Below, one piece after another: positions 63,955-64,000 of a stretch of 64,000 bases of DNA. A program made the position numbers and the translations under genes. Within the stretch, counting starts at the first letter, position 1. Each line of letters starts with the position of its first letter. Under the pieces are notes generated by a model, which saw only the letters and a program-made list of their open reading frames with translations, was not told where the DNA came from and did not search any database. This stretch comes from Dysgonomonas gadei ATCC BAA-286 (GTDB lineage: Bacteria; Bacteroidota; Bacteroidia; Bacteroidales; Dysgonomonadaceae). Where the stretch lies: NCBI RefSeq assembly GCF_000213555.1, contig NZ_GL891982.1, forward strand, positions 315,926-379,925, given 5' to 3'.

Positions 63955-64000
63955 TTACTTACTACTTATCCCAATACGTCAAAGAGCTATCGGCTAACAG
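63955..64000 (+). repeat. Dispersed GCTAACAGC-type repeat copy, cut by the window edge
   Basis: TTACTTACTACTTATCCCAA, then TACGTCAAAGAGCTATCGGC, then TAACAG. Nearly the same as 27842-27886. Confidence 0.75.

Overview
The window looks like a chromosomal segment of a Bacteroidales bacterium, most likely a Dysgonomonas-like relative; the genus is inferred from overall gene content and not proven. The evidence is an AT-rich genome with A-rich leaders instead of Shine-Dalgarno sites, promoters of the Bacteroidetes type (TTG-N19-TAnnTTTG, with exact matches before the tRNA-Glu/rpsT unit, rpsP and a CDP-glycerol transferase), tRNAs without an encoded CCA, and Bacteroidetes families such as S46 and S9 dipeptidyl-peptidases, DUF3078, FISUMP, long NusB and extended S16.

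Layout. 0-2.9 kb: edge of a secreted M23-like protein, tRNA-Glu, rpsT, rpsP, hemW. 2.9-9.4 kb: acyl-CoA ligase, flippase, S46 peptidase, SUFU-domain protein. 9.9-12.8 kb: recR, HAD-like hydrolase, GNAT, tsaC-type gene, pentapeptide protein. 12.8-19.5 kb is an accessory zone: a repeat element, a frameshifted CDP-glycerol transferase, a FISUMP surface protein, a GT4 glycosyltransferase and a DUF1796 protein. 19.6-32.2 kb: aroC, DUF3078 protein, initiator tRNA, lipoprotein, AddB-like nuclease, BamE-like lipoprotein, DUF418 protein, a small palindromic MITE-like element and DPP IV. 32.4-42.4 kb: dCMP deaminase, S41 protease, GT87-like protein, 5-FTHF cyclo-ligase, GNAT, parE, purU, peptide transporter. 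42.4-48.2 kb: a structured RNA leader, a Cys-less thioredoxin-fold protein, EcsC, PncA-like protein, an exported superoxide dismutase divergent from a RIC-like/LuxR regulator, and an EamA exporter. 48.6-54.9 kb: cmk-ispH-pfkA, a lipoprotein alpha-amylase behind a LacI-type operator, yjbQ-lipA. 55.3-62.9 kb: nusB-yajC-ybbR-coaE, carbonic anhydrase, znuA-znuC, hydrolase, rarA.

How the genes work together. Most of the window is housekeeping (ribosome, DNA repair, cofactors, folates, isoprenoids, glycolysis). Secreted dipeptidyl-peptidases plus a proton-dependent peptide transporter suggest peptide feeding. The GH13 lipoprotein points to starch or glycogen use. The exported SOD beside a putative di-iron sensor-regulator suggests an oxidative or nitrosative response.

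The most notable non-coding content is: (i) an almost identical 22-nt block with a 13-nt palindrome placed exactly 19 nt before two start codons; (ii) a LacI-type operator immediately upstream of the -7 box of the amylase gene; (iii) a three-hairpin leader with two alternative pairings; (iv) dispersed repeat families filling almost every long intergenic gap, with two related 0.55-0.6 kb inverted-repeat elements and one MITE-like element with apparent 5-bp target duplication. No CRISPR array, prophage, integrase or intact transposase was seen.
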